NCBI GenBank assembly: GCA_002261195.1
Contig: MVBO01000052.1
Span: forward strand, 27,857 to 91,856
DNA from: Bifiguratus adelaidae
Taxonomy: Eukaryota > Mucoromycota > Endogonomycetes > Endogonales
Direction: 5' to 3'
Length of the DNA stretch: 64,000 nucleotides
Shown: in pieces, positions 23,172 to 33,326 of the stretch
Layout of the letters: every line of letters begins with the position of its first letter
Position numbering within the stretch: the stretch's first letter is position 1
Made by a program: the position numbers and the translations under genes
Notes under the pieces: generated by a model
Told to the model about the DNA's origin: nothing
The model's database searches: none
Seen by the model: the letters and a program-made list of their open reading frames with translations, nothing else

Positions 23172-23800
23172 ATGAACTTTCCCGATGGCTTCTTTTACAT
23201 CAAGTCAAGGAAGCATGGACAAGTAGTTGACATTGAGGGAGAGGACAAGGTGAGGGAGTGTTTTGAAATATATAACTGAGACCCAAGTGACAAGAATGAC
23301 GGCAAGGTGGTCATGAAAAGTCAGAAACACGACGAAGCGAGAGATAGTCAGCTATGGTACTATTCTGAAGGGTTCATTGTCAGCAAGCTGTCTGGTAAGG
23401 TGCTGGATGTCCGGGGAGGTGCGTGGCTTCATCGGCTTTCTCTATTGCCACTGACGATACACTAGGGACATTGACCAAGAAGGATAGCTTCAAGTTCATT
23501 TGCACGTACGATCGAAAGATTATCGCGAGTGCCGACAATCAGCAGTGGGAATACCGCGATGGATTCATCTTTCTCTTGTCTGACCCGCACGTTGTTTTGG
23601 ACATACGAGGCGATTCTGATGCTGAAGGTGCCCGAGTGATTGCTTATCCGCGCAAATTGGTCTATCAGGAGCACGACAATCAGCTCTGGGATCTCGTGCC
23701 TGCTGGTGATGTGAGGGCGGATAAGGAAGTGTTATTTGAGGTCAATTTCCCCGAAGACGAGACGGATGAGCTCTATCAGAATCCGTGGAAGAACGCTTAA
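23172..23800 (+). CDS. Ricin-B-like beta-trefoil lectin
   Basis: Three exons (23172-23249, 23295-23418, 23466-23800) give 178 residues with no signal peptide or membrane span, so it is probably cytosolic. Three repeats carry the trefoil pattern with Q-x-W ends: FFYIKSRKHGQVVDIEGED ... SQLWYYSEG; FIVSKLSGKVLDVRGG ... NQQWEYRDG; FIFLLSDPHVVLDIRGD ... NQLWDLVP. This is the ricin-type lectin fold used by many fungal sugar-binding proteins; there is no catalytic domain. The C-terminal tail is acidic (FPEDETDELYQNPW). The ligand is unknown. Its ATG is 27 bp from that of the divergent ubiquitin protease gene. Confidence 0.8.
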
Positions 23801-24315
23801 TGTACAGAGGGTACTGCTTGTCTATAGGAGAGTGGTGGTCGATACCCCTCCATTGGAATGTTAGACGAGTAGATTTTGCGGTCGTGTATCTATTTGTTTT
23901 CCTACATACTGTTGATATCCACGTATATATAAAGGAGCATCAAGGTTGAGTTTGCATGGTCACAATGGCAACATAATCTTTCTGTACAGCTCGCAGCTTC
24001 CTGAGAGGGACATAGTAGCTACGTAGTGTGCCAAGTGCTTTCATGGGGACCATGAGTGCGAGATATGCATTCCTAAAAGACTGGCCAAATTCTTCATCAC
24101 GGGAAGCGAAGAAGAGGGACACCGACAGAACTAGAAAGCATGCGCAAAAGGCTCATTGACTTTTGGTGATCCTCCGGGCATCGTCTCAAGCCCAAATTGC
24201 AGAGTTGTCCCCCAGTTCGAGTTAAATTCAAAAAGCCAATATATGAATCTCAGGGTTAGGAACGGGAAAGTTACTTTAACATCATATTATATAAAAAGAA
24301 AATTTCTCATGGAAA
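23801..24315. other. Intergenic region upstream of the tRNA
   Basis: AT-rich stretch with TATATA-type sequence (about 23930-23940 and 24280-24296) between the lectin gene and the tRNA. I see no credible protein gene. The TATATAAAAAG just upstream of the tRNA may aid Pol III initiation. Confidence 0.3.
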
Positions 24316-24386
24316 GCATTCTTAGTTCAGCGGTAGAATTCCTGCCTTCCAAGCAGGAGGCCGGGGTTCGACTCCCCGAGAATGCA
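24316..24386 (+). tRNA. tRNA-Gly (anticodon UCC)
   Basis: Folds into a full cloverleaf of 71 bases with discriminator A. Acceptor stem GCATTCT pairs with AGAATGC. The anticodon stem CCTGC/GCAGG encloses the loop CTTCCAA, giving anticodon TCC. The T arm is CGGGG-TTCGACT-CCCCG. The D arm GTTCAGCGGTAGAAT holds the A box and GGTTCGACTCC the B box. There is no intron. CCA is not encoded, as expected for a eukaryotic nuclear tRNA. Confidence 0.95.
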
Positions 24387-24391
24387 AAATC

Positions 24392-24396
24392 TTTTT
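24392..24396 (+). terminator. RNA polymerase III T-run terminator
   Basis: Five consecutive T on the sense strand, six bases after the tRNA 3' end. This is the expected Pol III stop signal. Confidence 0.8.
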
Positions 24397-24650
24397 GTCT
24401 CACCGTCTAGCAGCGAGGATTTACCCAACGGATGCTGTATGTTTTAGCCATGCAGGCGTATCATCTCCCTCCTATTTGGTACTTACTACACGCAGCACCC
24501 AACATGCACAAGTGTTCGGCCCACTGCTCATGATGTCAAACGTCTCACCCTTGACGCTTTTGTCCCAGGGATCGACCTTCCATAAATGGAAAGCAATACC
24601 GTGCTTAAAAATCGCGAAAGAAAATGTATTGTGTTTCCCTATCTCGCACC

Positions 24651-26667
24651 ATGGGCTGGGTCCAGTCTCTCAATGCACAAGTGGCCGATAGTGCCTTTGG
24701 CAGATACTTTCAACTCGCTGGATCTGGTGCAAAGAAGGAACGCGCGGGAACGCTCTTCAGTACCGAGCTGCGCGCCGGACTAAGTGGGTGTCAGATAGGA
24801 TTCATCGCATGGCCGAGTGTTTTTACGCCCATCTCTAGCTACCTTTGTCGCCATGGCCTACATTATCTCTGTGAATGCTTCCATTATCTCTGATTCTGGA
24901 GGTCCTTGTGTTTGCACCAATGCGACCGATCCAGCCTGCCTCGAAGATCAAGAATACCTGGATTGTGTGTTTGTTGTCAAGCAGGATTTGATCACCGGCA
25001 CAACGGTCGCCAGTATTATTGCAACCTTCTTGATGGGTGTGTTGGCCAATTTGCCACTTGGTCTAGCTCCAGGGTATGTGTTGAGCCTGTAGCATACAGG
25101 GGTTGCTCATGCGTGTGTATGTGTATACAGAATGGGCTTGAACGCTTACTTTACCTACACCGTCGTTGGATTTCACGGCACCGGCAAGATTCCATACGAG
25201 ACTGCGCTAGCTGCCGTGTTTATTGAAGGTCTCATCTTTATCGTCCTGTCTGTCCTCGGTATTCGGCAATGGCTCGCGCGGCTTATTCCGATGAGTATCA
25301 AGATCGCTATGGGTGCCGGCATTGGCATGTATCTGGCCTTTATTGGTCTGCAAACGTCCGCTGGTATTGGCCTAGTCACCGCGGACCCGTCGACGTTGGT
25401 GACCTTGGGTAAGCGTTGAAGCCGATAGCGATAAGAAGCTGGAATTTCTGAACTTTCGAATTTCCGTCAGGTGGTTGCACACCGGCAAACATCAACGCGA
25501 ATGGCGTGTGTACGGCTGGACACATGGAATCACCCACCACCTGGATCGGTATTCTCGGCTTTGTCATCATTTCCTTCCTTTTGCTCTTCCGCGTCAAGGG
25601 TGCCATCTTTATCGGCATTCTCTTCATTTCCATCATCTCCTGGCCGCGTCCTACCAGCATCACCTACTTTCCCTACACGCCTTCGGGTGATTCCGCCTTT
25701 GCCTTTTTTAAAGCAAGTCGTGACGTTTCACAAGATCGAAAAGTAGGTGGACACAGGAGGACCATTGTTTTTGACACAGCGCTGACCATGCACTTTTGCA
25801 GAACCCTAGGCGTCTTCAACTTCGATCTCTCTGGAGGCCAAGTCTGGATTGCTCTCATCACCTTCCTCTACATTGACATCATGGACACCACCGGAACCCT
25901 GTATTCCATGGCTCGCTTTGGAGGATTCTTGGACGAAAAGGGTGATTTTGAGCGTTCGACGCTGGCCTTCCTGTCCGATGCCACCTCCATCAGCATTGGT
26001 TCCTGCTTTGGCACCTCTCCTTGTACGGCCTTTATTGAATCTGGCGCAGGTATCACCGAAGGAGGTCGTACGGGTATCACAGCTCTCACGATCTGCTTCA
26101 TGTTCTTTGTCTCCCTCCTCTTTGCGCCCGTCTTTGCTTCCTTTCCTCCCTGGGCCACCGGACCTGCTCTGATCGTGGTGGGATCCATGATGGCCACCAA
26201 TATTCGCCACGTCAACTGGGATTATGCCGGAGACGCCATCCCGGCATTTTTGACTGTCATTTTGATGCCCTTGACCTACTCCATCGCCTACGGTGTCATT
26301 GGCGGTGTCATCTCCTACATCGTCCTCAACGTTGGCGCAAGGCTGGTGACCAAAGCGAGTGGGGGTCGTTTTGCACCCCCCCCCCGAGATTGAGTTGAAG
26401 GATAGTTGGCTACAGAATATCACGGGGGTATCCATTATTCCTCCCTGGATGGTTCGTCTCCATGCGCACGCCAGGGGCAAGTCATCCAACGCCTCCAGCG
26501 TCGAGGAAAGGACCGGGTACCCGGTGGGTGGAGTCGAGAAAGCGACCGAGAGTCGCGTCTCGATGCCCGATGTGGAAGGCGATGTTGAGGTGAGTCCGCG
26601 GTTGACGCACCTAGGGGAAGAACATGCCACCTATGAAAGTGTGGGCGGGGACGAGGAGAAGCGCTAA
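24651..26667 (+). CDS. AzgA-type purine permease, with two frame breaks
   Basis: Proton-coupled importer of adenine, guanine or hypoxanthine in the plasma membrane, NCS2/AzgA family. Exons 24651-24783, 24839-25073, 25131-25408, 25471 onwards join in phase. Membrane spans and signature stretches are clear: [42 protein letters not shown], and [20 protein letters not shown] (substrate region). Two single-base frame problems remain. Near 25707 (T6A3) the family-like [11 protein letters not shown] lies in the +1 frame, and the following GT-AG intron fits only that frame. At 26376-26385 a run of ten C leaves the C-terminal tail ([20 protein letters not shown]) one frame away. The gene may be a recent pseudogene, a variable allele or an assembly artefact. 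Confidence 0.85.
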
Positions 26668-26784
26668 GTATATTGCGCATTGTATATTTAGGCATTAGAC
26701 AATCTGTGAAAGAATATTACAAGAATTCAGTTCCCTATGATCATTCTATGAGAGTTTTATGCCATCAGACATGCAAGAAAAATG

Positions 26785-28500
26785 TTAGACTCTGTACAAA
26801 ACAACACTATGCTGTCCACCAGCGGCAACGCCCAAACAAGTTCCGCCTTCAATCTTTTGGCCCTCCAGCAACACCGGCACGTATTCGTCCTCATCACTGC
26901 CATTTCCAAGCGCCAAGGACTCGCCGAATCCCCAGGCGTACACTTGGCCCTCCTGTGTCAAGGCCAGGTTATGGTGGATACCGCAGGAAATGGCCGTCAC
27001 TTTGGCAGGTATAGACACCTTGACGGGATGATAGATGGCCTTTTTGAAACCGCTCGATAGCTCGTCGACGCCATTTTCTTCGCCGTCGTGTTCAAGTGTT
27101 TCTTGCGCAACAACGCTCGTCACTTGTTCTCCCGAGATGCCTAATTGTCCGAAATCAGCACGCCCAAAGGCGTACACATCGCCAGACTCCATCAAGAGGA
27201 GACTATGTTGTTCACCGGCCGCAATCTGCTTGATCTTGAACGGTCTGGTATCCTCATCTTCGTTTTCGCCCAGATTATCGAGGACGAGTCGCTGCGGGGT
27301 CGGGATGATATCTAGGGTTGTCTTTTTCTGTCCGCGCAATCCACATTGGCCAAAGTTGTTCAGTCCCCATACCCAGAGTCGACCTTCCGTGTCGACAGCG
27401 AGACTATGATAACTGCCGGAAGCAATCATTGTAATGTTTCTGAGACTGGTCAGCTGAGGATCTAGGCCGTTTAGCTTGCGGCGTTCGAGAATACGCCGTC
27501 CAATCTGATTTTGTTCTCCATTGCCCCATCCATACACTTTGCCGTCGTCCGTCAGGGCAAGCGCGTGATCCGTTCCACAGGCAACGTCAACAATGGTTTC
27601 GCCTGTAAGGGGCGCGAACTCTTCTGGCACATCTTGAATCGACTGAGATTTCGAAAAGCCAAGGTCGCCTTGGGAGGACTGTTGTTGCATGAGCACCAGC
27701 GAAGCCCTTGACTGTGTATGTATGGGCGACTTACCCGATAGGTACCCCAGCACCAGACTTTGCCCTCCGCGGTCAGTGCAACCGTGATACTGTCGCCACA
27801 GGCTACCTTGACCACCTTGACATGGTCCAGTCCTTCTACGGCTCCAGGCTCATACTCTTCGCCTGACCTTCCCAATGCTCTCTTGTCATTACATCCCCAA
27901 GAATACAACTGAAACGAACGTGAGTCCTTGGGCCATTTTCATCGCGACATGTCCTTACCTTGCCCGTTTGATTCACGACCACGGTATGCACACCTCCCGC
28001 CACCACATCCACAATATGCTTGCCATCCATCTCCTTGACCGGCATCGGTTTTTTCCGGTTCAACATGTCCTCACCGAGTCCCAATTGTCCGAGATCTCCA
28101 TTCCCAAACACAAACACTCTGCCCGTCTCCGCCTTGAGTGAAGGCACCGTATTGATGACCGGCAAGACCGACCGAGAACGCGATATCCGTGGCGATCGAT
28201 GGTGTGATCTGGGACTACGCTGTACACCGTCCACATCCATCTTGTCGGTGGATACAGTACGCGTACGTTTTGGACTCGGAAAGCTATCTGGCATCTCTAC
28301 GTCCTGATTCGGTCGGTGATGGTTGGGATCTACACGAGCATGCAAAGAAGAATGTGGATCAGTGCCAAGTGATCTGGAAAACCGACATTTGTCTGGAGTC
28401 TGTGCTGGTGTGATGAAATGTAAACCATGACATTGACACACGCGACATGCCAGCACATTAGTCCTAATCATGTTCAGTACTACTTACGTTTCGTCGACAT
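26785..28500 (-). CDS. RCC1-type guanine-nucleotide exchange factor for Ran
   Basis: Chromatin-bound exchange factor that loads GTP on Ran and sets nuclear transport direction (yeast Prp20/Srm1). Four exons: a 13-base first exon (28500-28488), then from 28404, with introns after NQTGK and after WGTYR, giving about 510 residues. A basic, Ser/Pro-rich N-terminus with nuclear-localisation character (SPKRTRTV, RSHHRSPRISRSRS) precedes about seven RCC1 blades. Examples are VFVFGNGDLGQLGLGED, GGVHTVVVN, LYSWGCNDKRALGR, YGWGNGEQNQIGRR, GSYHSLAVD, LWVWGLNNFGQCG, YAFGRADFGQLG and YAWGFGESLALGNG. It is convergent with the purine permease, 117 bp apart. Confidence 0.92.
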
Positions 28501-28871
28501 TCTCGAACGAGAAGTGCGATGTGGCGCCAGTTTGACGGTCAATGGAAACAAGTCAAAAAGGAGAGATGTTGGATTGTCAAATCAACGATTACTCAAAGTG
28601 GGAATGTCCGGGTGAGAGCAAAGGACAAATGAGGTTCAATTGGGATGGGAGTGGCTCACCATGAGTGTTCTACATGACCATGTCTACAAGAGTACATACT
28701 CTTTGAACCACGGATGGCATGTGTGTGTGTTCCAATTGATGAGGAGACGAGAAATACTTTTGCAAGACATTCTATTACAGCCCAATATGTTCTTTTCCAT
28801 CTACATCATTTGTTCCATCTACGCACTAGAGGCAGCCAAACAAGACTATGGTACGTTGAACAAGCGCGCAT

Positions 28872-29745
28872 CTATGTCACCTCCCAGAACGTTTCATTCT
28901 CGCCAAAACCTTCCTCTTCTTCATCACTCGAATAGACTTCGGAATCTTCAGGATCCTCTTCTTGAAGTTTTTTAATACAATCCCAGCAGCGTGCGCGTTC
29001 AGCTTTACGACGTTGCGCCTAGAGTGGATATGAGAAAGAGAGAGAGAGAGAGAGAGAGATGAATGGACTTGCGCGCCTAGCGGATGGCGGGGATCACTCT
29101 GGAGGATCCATGATGCTTACCTTGGCGAATTGGTCCAAGGGCTTGGTAAGGGTGCATATGTAACAGGTCAACGAACTGTTTTGCTTGGCCGTGCACTTTT
29201 TGCAGCAACTGCAGGAATGGGGAAAATGACGATGAGATCACGGGTCGGAAGAAAGAGGCGTCCATGCATCCTTACGTTCGGTGAGCTTTCAAGGTCCTGC
29301 CTCGAGGCGCATAGGCTGTTTTTCATAAACATGGAGAGCATGGTCAATCCAAGGCATACGCCAGCGCCGAGGACTTACGATTGTAAATATTGCCAAACAC
29401 CTTTCTGATCTGAGTCTCCGAGAATGCTTCGAGTTGCTTATCCTTGCATGGATGCATGTCAGAGACGCATTTCAATCAAAAGCAAATGCTCTTTGCGCGT
29501 CGACGCAAGCATGTCTCGGCACCATGCAACATCGTACGTACCTCGTCACAAAAGACACAGCGAAGTGTCTTGATCTTGGCTAGCTCGCCTGCAAGAGGAT
29601 ATGACATGAGTGACCCACTTATTCTCTCCATGAGTGCTTGTTCCATTCACGCGACGTGTTTACCTTGCTTGTTGGCACCTTTGGCTAGGTGTTCAGGACT
29701 AACCGTCGTCAACTTTATGTGAAGTTCAGTCGTTGCTTTGGGCAT
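28872..29745 (-). CDS. Stc1-domain protein
   Basis: In fission yeast Stc1 links the RNAi machinery (Ago1) to the Clr4 histone methyltransferase complex in heterochromatin formation. Six exons can be joined in phase, giving about 160 residues, nearly all one Stc1 domain. It contains LRCVFCDE (first Cys pair), AFSETQIRKVFGN, the family hallmark NPYAPRGRTLKAH, CCKKCTAKQ, LTCYICTLTKPLDQFAKAQR and ARCWDCIKK, making two to three LIM/treble-clef-like zinc sites. The tail is acidic (EEDPEDSEVYSSDEEEE). One exon is only about 37 bases. The ATG at 29745 is 39 bp from the divergent Kei1 ATG. Whether it acts in RNAi here is inferred from the family only. Confidence 0.82.
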
Positions 29746-29784
29746 CAGGCCAGGAGCTATAAGTGAGAAGCAAAGACAAAGACC

Positions 29785-30648
29785 ATGGTCTCGTTGAATT
29801 ATCTCTTTGCCATGAAGGTGCCACGGTTAAGGTCATGTTTGGGTGTGATACCCTTACGAACAGGTGAGTGCGGGGGAAGGAGAAGCACAAGCTGTCATTA
29901 GGCTCTGCGGGCTTATGGGGAAAGGGAGAGAGGGTGGCGAGAAAGCCAACGAAATCTCATGCGTGAACTAGGTGCCATTCTCATTGCTCTCTTTGCGGTG
30001 GTAGGTGACATGCGCACGAACTTTGACTGCAAAAAGGAGAATGCGCTGACCTTGCTTGTCTAGATCAATAAGCTATCTGGCTTCTTTGGTGTGTTTGCGT
30101 GGGATTATACCGATCCCGTGGCTGTCGCGGGATACTTTTACTCCATTATTTCAACTGTCATCTTGAGCTATGGTCTGGTCGGCCTGATCAAGGTAGGTAT
30201 GAATAGGGCCGCCATGGGTGGATGGCTCAATGCATGCCATAAGTAGGACTCGCTACCCAAGGTTCGCATCCTCGTCTACTTTTACTGGATCGACGTATTG
30301 ATCGGTACCCTCAACACCATCCTCTTGACCATCATCTGGTTTATCTACACTGAGCATCACACCATTCCTGATCCCTCCTATTCCGAAGATGAGGCAGAGG
30401 ATAGGGAAGAGAATTTCGACAAGGTATGGGCCATGGAAGAAGGTGTCACGATTGCCATCCTTGCCATGCTTTGGGTATTGCACCTCTATTTCGGCCTGGT
30501 GCTATTGGCCTATTATCAAGTCAAGGAAAGACGACCTCATGGTATGATTCCTCTCTCCTCCACCGCAGAGTTTGAGCTTGATCCAGAATGTTCAGAAAAC
30601 GAAGCAGACTTTGCATTGGATGATCAGCCGCTGCCTAAATCAGCTTGA
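29785..30648 (+). CDS. Kei1-like inositol phosphorylceramide synthase subunit
   Basis: Four exons (29785-29863, 29972-30000, 30064-30192, 30247-30648) give 212 residues with about four membrane spans. The N-terminal block LGVIPLRTGAILIALFAVIN followed by KLSGFFGVFA matches the Kei1 pattern. Kei1 is the Golgi regulatory subunit of inositol phosphorylceramide synthase (with Aur1) in fungi. Acidic loops (SYSEDEAEDREENFD) and an acidic cytosolic tail are also present. A second in-frame ATG at 29812 is a possible start. The second exon is 29 bases. Family assignment rests on the N-terminal signature and topology, so a related four-span family remains possible. Confidence 0.65.
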
Positions 30649-30845
30649 TGGACGGACAAGGAGTTGTCTATTGTAAATATCTTCTACTCTATATAACATT
30701 GTGCACTTGAAATCTAAAGCACGATCATTCTCACTGCCATTGATGCCTTGTCCATATGAATCTCTCCATGATGGATAGAAAGGATTTTGTCTCACTGACT
30801 CTCTCACTCTCTTCTCCTTTCTGCTAACAATACCCCATCCTAATC

Positions 30846-30857
30846 AGGGTTAGGGTT
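30846..30857 (+). promoter_or_regulatory. Telobox-like promoter element (AGGGTTAGGGTT)
   Basis: Two tandem telomere-like units about 55 bp before the ATG of the Ggc1 carrier gene, in an otherwise unremarkable 262-bp intergenic region. The reverse-complement core CCCTAACCC occurs upstream of hexokinase, and a partial one upstream of the carboxylase gene. General regulatory factors bind such boxes in many fungi; function here is inferred. Confidence 0.35.
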
Positions 30858-30910
30858 GTAGATTAGATATCGAAGCCAAAGTTTTTGTGTTCGTTCACTC
30901 TTGGTCTCAC

Positions 30911-32051
30911 ATGTCGCCGCCTACGGGAAAGAAGAAGCACTCCGAGTCTGGGTTAGCTCGAGTCTTGGGTTCCGGTACATCCGGAATCTTGGAATTGTTC
31001 ATTTTTCATCCGGTGGACACGGTGGCCAAGCGTCTAATGAGTAATCAAACCAAGGTATAACTTGCGATCGGGCTAGGTTTCGGGCGTATGCTGATCGTCG
31101 CTTTTAGGTCTTTCTTCCCGGACAACCCTACTCTGCTGGCTTTGCAACCCTTGACAAGGTTATTTTCAAGGTAGGCATCGGGTAATGCTATTTCACGTGT
31201 TGATGCTCGATCTGACATGTGGTTTAGGAAAAAGCAAATGCTGGCGTTCTTCACAAGTATGCATCTCTCTTTCCCGGTTTGGGTTTTGCTGCCGGTTACA
31301 AGATTGCTCAGCGCATCTACAAATTCGGAGGTCAACCCTATGTGAATGACTGGCTCAACAACAATCACAAATCGACCTTTACAAGCTTGTTCGGCGAAAA
31401 GTCTGGCAAGTCCATGATGCATGCGACGGCTGGAAGGTAAGGCATCATGTGTAAGACATGCATGTCGCGTGTATTTGCAGCTGATGGCACGTTCCATCCC
31501 ACAGTCTGGTTGGCATTGGTGAAATCTTTCTGCTTCCGCTCGATGTGCTCAAGATTAAGCGTCAAACAAATCCTGATGCCTTCAAGGGCCGCGGCTTCCT
31601 GAGAATCGTTCGGGAAGAGGGCATGGGATTGTATCGCGGTGCCGGTTGGACAGCGGCTCGTAATGCTCCTGGTTCCTTTGCCTTGTTTGGTGGCTCCGCC
31701 TTTGTCAAGCAAGTCGTCTTCCGTTTGGATGACTACAACAAGGCCACCTTCTTCCAAAACTTTTGTGCTTCCATTGGTGGTGCTGTGGCATCTTTAACCG
31801 TCTCCGCCCCCCTTGATGTAGTCAAAACCAGAATCCAGAACCGCAATTTTGATAATCCCGAAAGCGGTGTGAAGATCATTCGGGACCTGATCAAGCACGA
31901 AGGCATGGGTGCCTTCTTCAAGGGCTTGACCCCCAAGATTCTCGTAGTCGGACCCAAGCTCATATTTTCATTCACGGTCGCTCAACAACTCATTCCCTTG
32001 TTTCACTCCTTCTTCGAGAAACGAGGCATCACCAAGGCGGCCACGATATAA
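30911..32051 (+). CDS. GGC1: Mitochondrial GTP/GDP carrier
   Basis: Inner-membrane solute carrier exchanging matrix GDP for GTP, with a role in iron homeostasis in yeast. Four exons (30911-31054, 31108-31170, 31228-31436, 31505-32051) give 320 residues. Three mitochondrial-carrier repeats are visible with signature ends FHPVDTVAKRLMSN, LLPLDVLKIKRQTNPD and SAPLDVVKTRIQNRN. ARVLGSGTSGILELFIFHPV and the long first repeat insertion match Ggc1 rather than other carriers. There is no cleavable presequence, as usual for carriers. A telobox-like element sits in the promoter. It is convergent with the Opi3-type gene. Confidence 0.88.
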
Positions 32052-32379
32052 GGTTGTGGAGCAGAGTTGCATCCGACGTTGTGTTCCATAGCATTTTCAT
32101 TATCATTCTCCAGACATAGATACGTCAAGTGGATCGAAAAGTATACCCGTAGAGTCGTCTATCTTTGTACTTTGTTATTCCACTCGATATATACGTTGTT
32201 GACATTTGTCGCATTCGTGTTTTCAGCATGGTGCGCGTTGATGATCGCAGAGGTGACATTGGACTTGGTCAACCGACTAGCTTGTTGGCTTTTATTGTCG
32301 TCGCATGCCAAAGCATGGTGGATATCTCTCTACTCTCTACTGTTCTGTGTTGCCGCTCACACGCAGAGCACAGTGACCT

Positions 32380-33155
32380 TTACAACTCCTTCTTGGCTCT
32401 GCTTCTAGTCCGTGGTCCGGCTGCCTTTTTTTCTTGGTCCCGCTTGGCATAGATTTGCGCTGTAAAGGGCCTAATAACATGTCTCTTTAAATTTGCCCTT
32501 ACCGCAACGCACTGACTTACTCTTCATATTGGAGGGCCACCTTGTAGCAGAGATAAACAAGCGCAGTCAATGCAAGGCCGGCAGGTTTACCATACCACAA
32601 AGCGGTAGCCAAGAAAGAAAAGGTGGATCCAATGTACATGGGATTTTCGCAGACATTAAAGGGAAACGACGTGACGCGCTCATCCATCAAGACGCCGAAA
32701 TAATCGCCTAAAATTGTATCAGTCGCTGCGCCTTCATCTGGGAGATCCACTTACCCAGGTACGTGCCCGTGACACCGAGCGCCCACATGCTGCTCAACAC
32801 CAGCGTATTTCCCACCACAAACAAAAGGGCCGCCAAGACTTGGAAGCCTGCATGTTGTAGCAGAGGATAGGTCGGTTGAGCCGTCAGTGCTTGGTGGTAC
32901 AAGTAGTCGCGTCCGATACCCAATAGAAAGATGGTGATCGCTAGGCAATAGCAGCCATAGTAGGCATTCCCACCCGCTAGCTTCGTGAGGACCTTGTTGC
33001 GGTACTCTGGAAGCGTCTGTCAAAGTGTGGGGTGGAGGCGGTCAGTTGTGCTTACCTGATCGTGCGGCAATGTTCCAAAAGACAGGGTTGAAGATTATAT
33101 TGCCAGCGGCAAGCCATAGGCTCGGTTGACCCAGATCGAGGAGTGGAGTCGTCAT
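32380..33155 (-). CDS. Phosphatidyl-N-methylethanolamine methyltransferase, Opi3-type
   Basis: ER enzyme adding the last methyl groups to phosphatidylethanolamine derivatives to make phosphatidylcholine, using S-adenosylmethionine. Four exons on the minus strand give about 205 residues. Visible: FNPVFWNIAARSEYRNKVLT, LLGIGRDYLYHQAL, the AdoMet-binding GTYLGDYFG, and FNVCENPMYIGSTFSFLA, where the Pro-Met-Tyr-x-Gly pattern is diagnostic. The final exon carries EEPFTAQIYAKRDQ, which matches the conserved Opi3 C-terminus. Four membrane spans are predicted. The protein ends RAKKEL: a KKxx-like and HDEL-like basic tail fits ER residence. The last exon is easily missed because an in-frame stop follows the preceding donor site. 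Confidence 0.88.
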
Positions 33156-33326
33156 GGAGGGGAGCGAGTGAGAGGAATGTCGTTCTCGCACTCCACATCC
33201 ATGACGCGTGCTGCACGTGACATTCTCTTTTTGGTCAACTCTCTCTATGGGTCATAAAAACCTCGCACTGTGAGTCATGCCGTTTGGAGCACGCGCTTGG
33301 CTCAACGACACCGATACACCCGCAAT

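Noticed and set aside
25700-26390. Programmed ribosomal frameshifting in the permease gene
   Set aside because: The sites do not match a slippery heptamer in the right frame and no downstream structure is apparent; indel or assembly error is simpler.
29037-29060. GAGAGAGA run inside the Stc1 gene as a microsatellite of interest
   Set aside because: Lies within an intron as a simple pyrimidine tract on the coding strand, an ordinary 3' splice-site feature.
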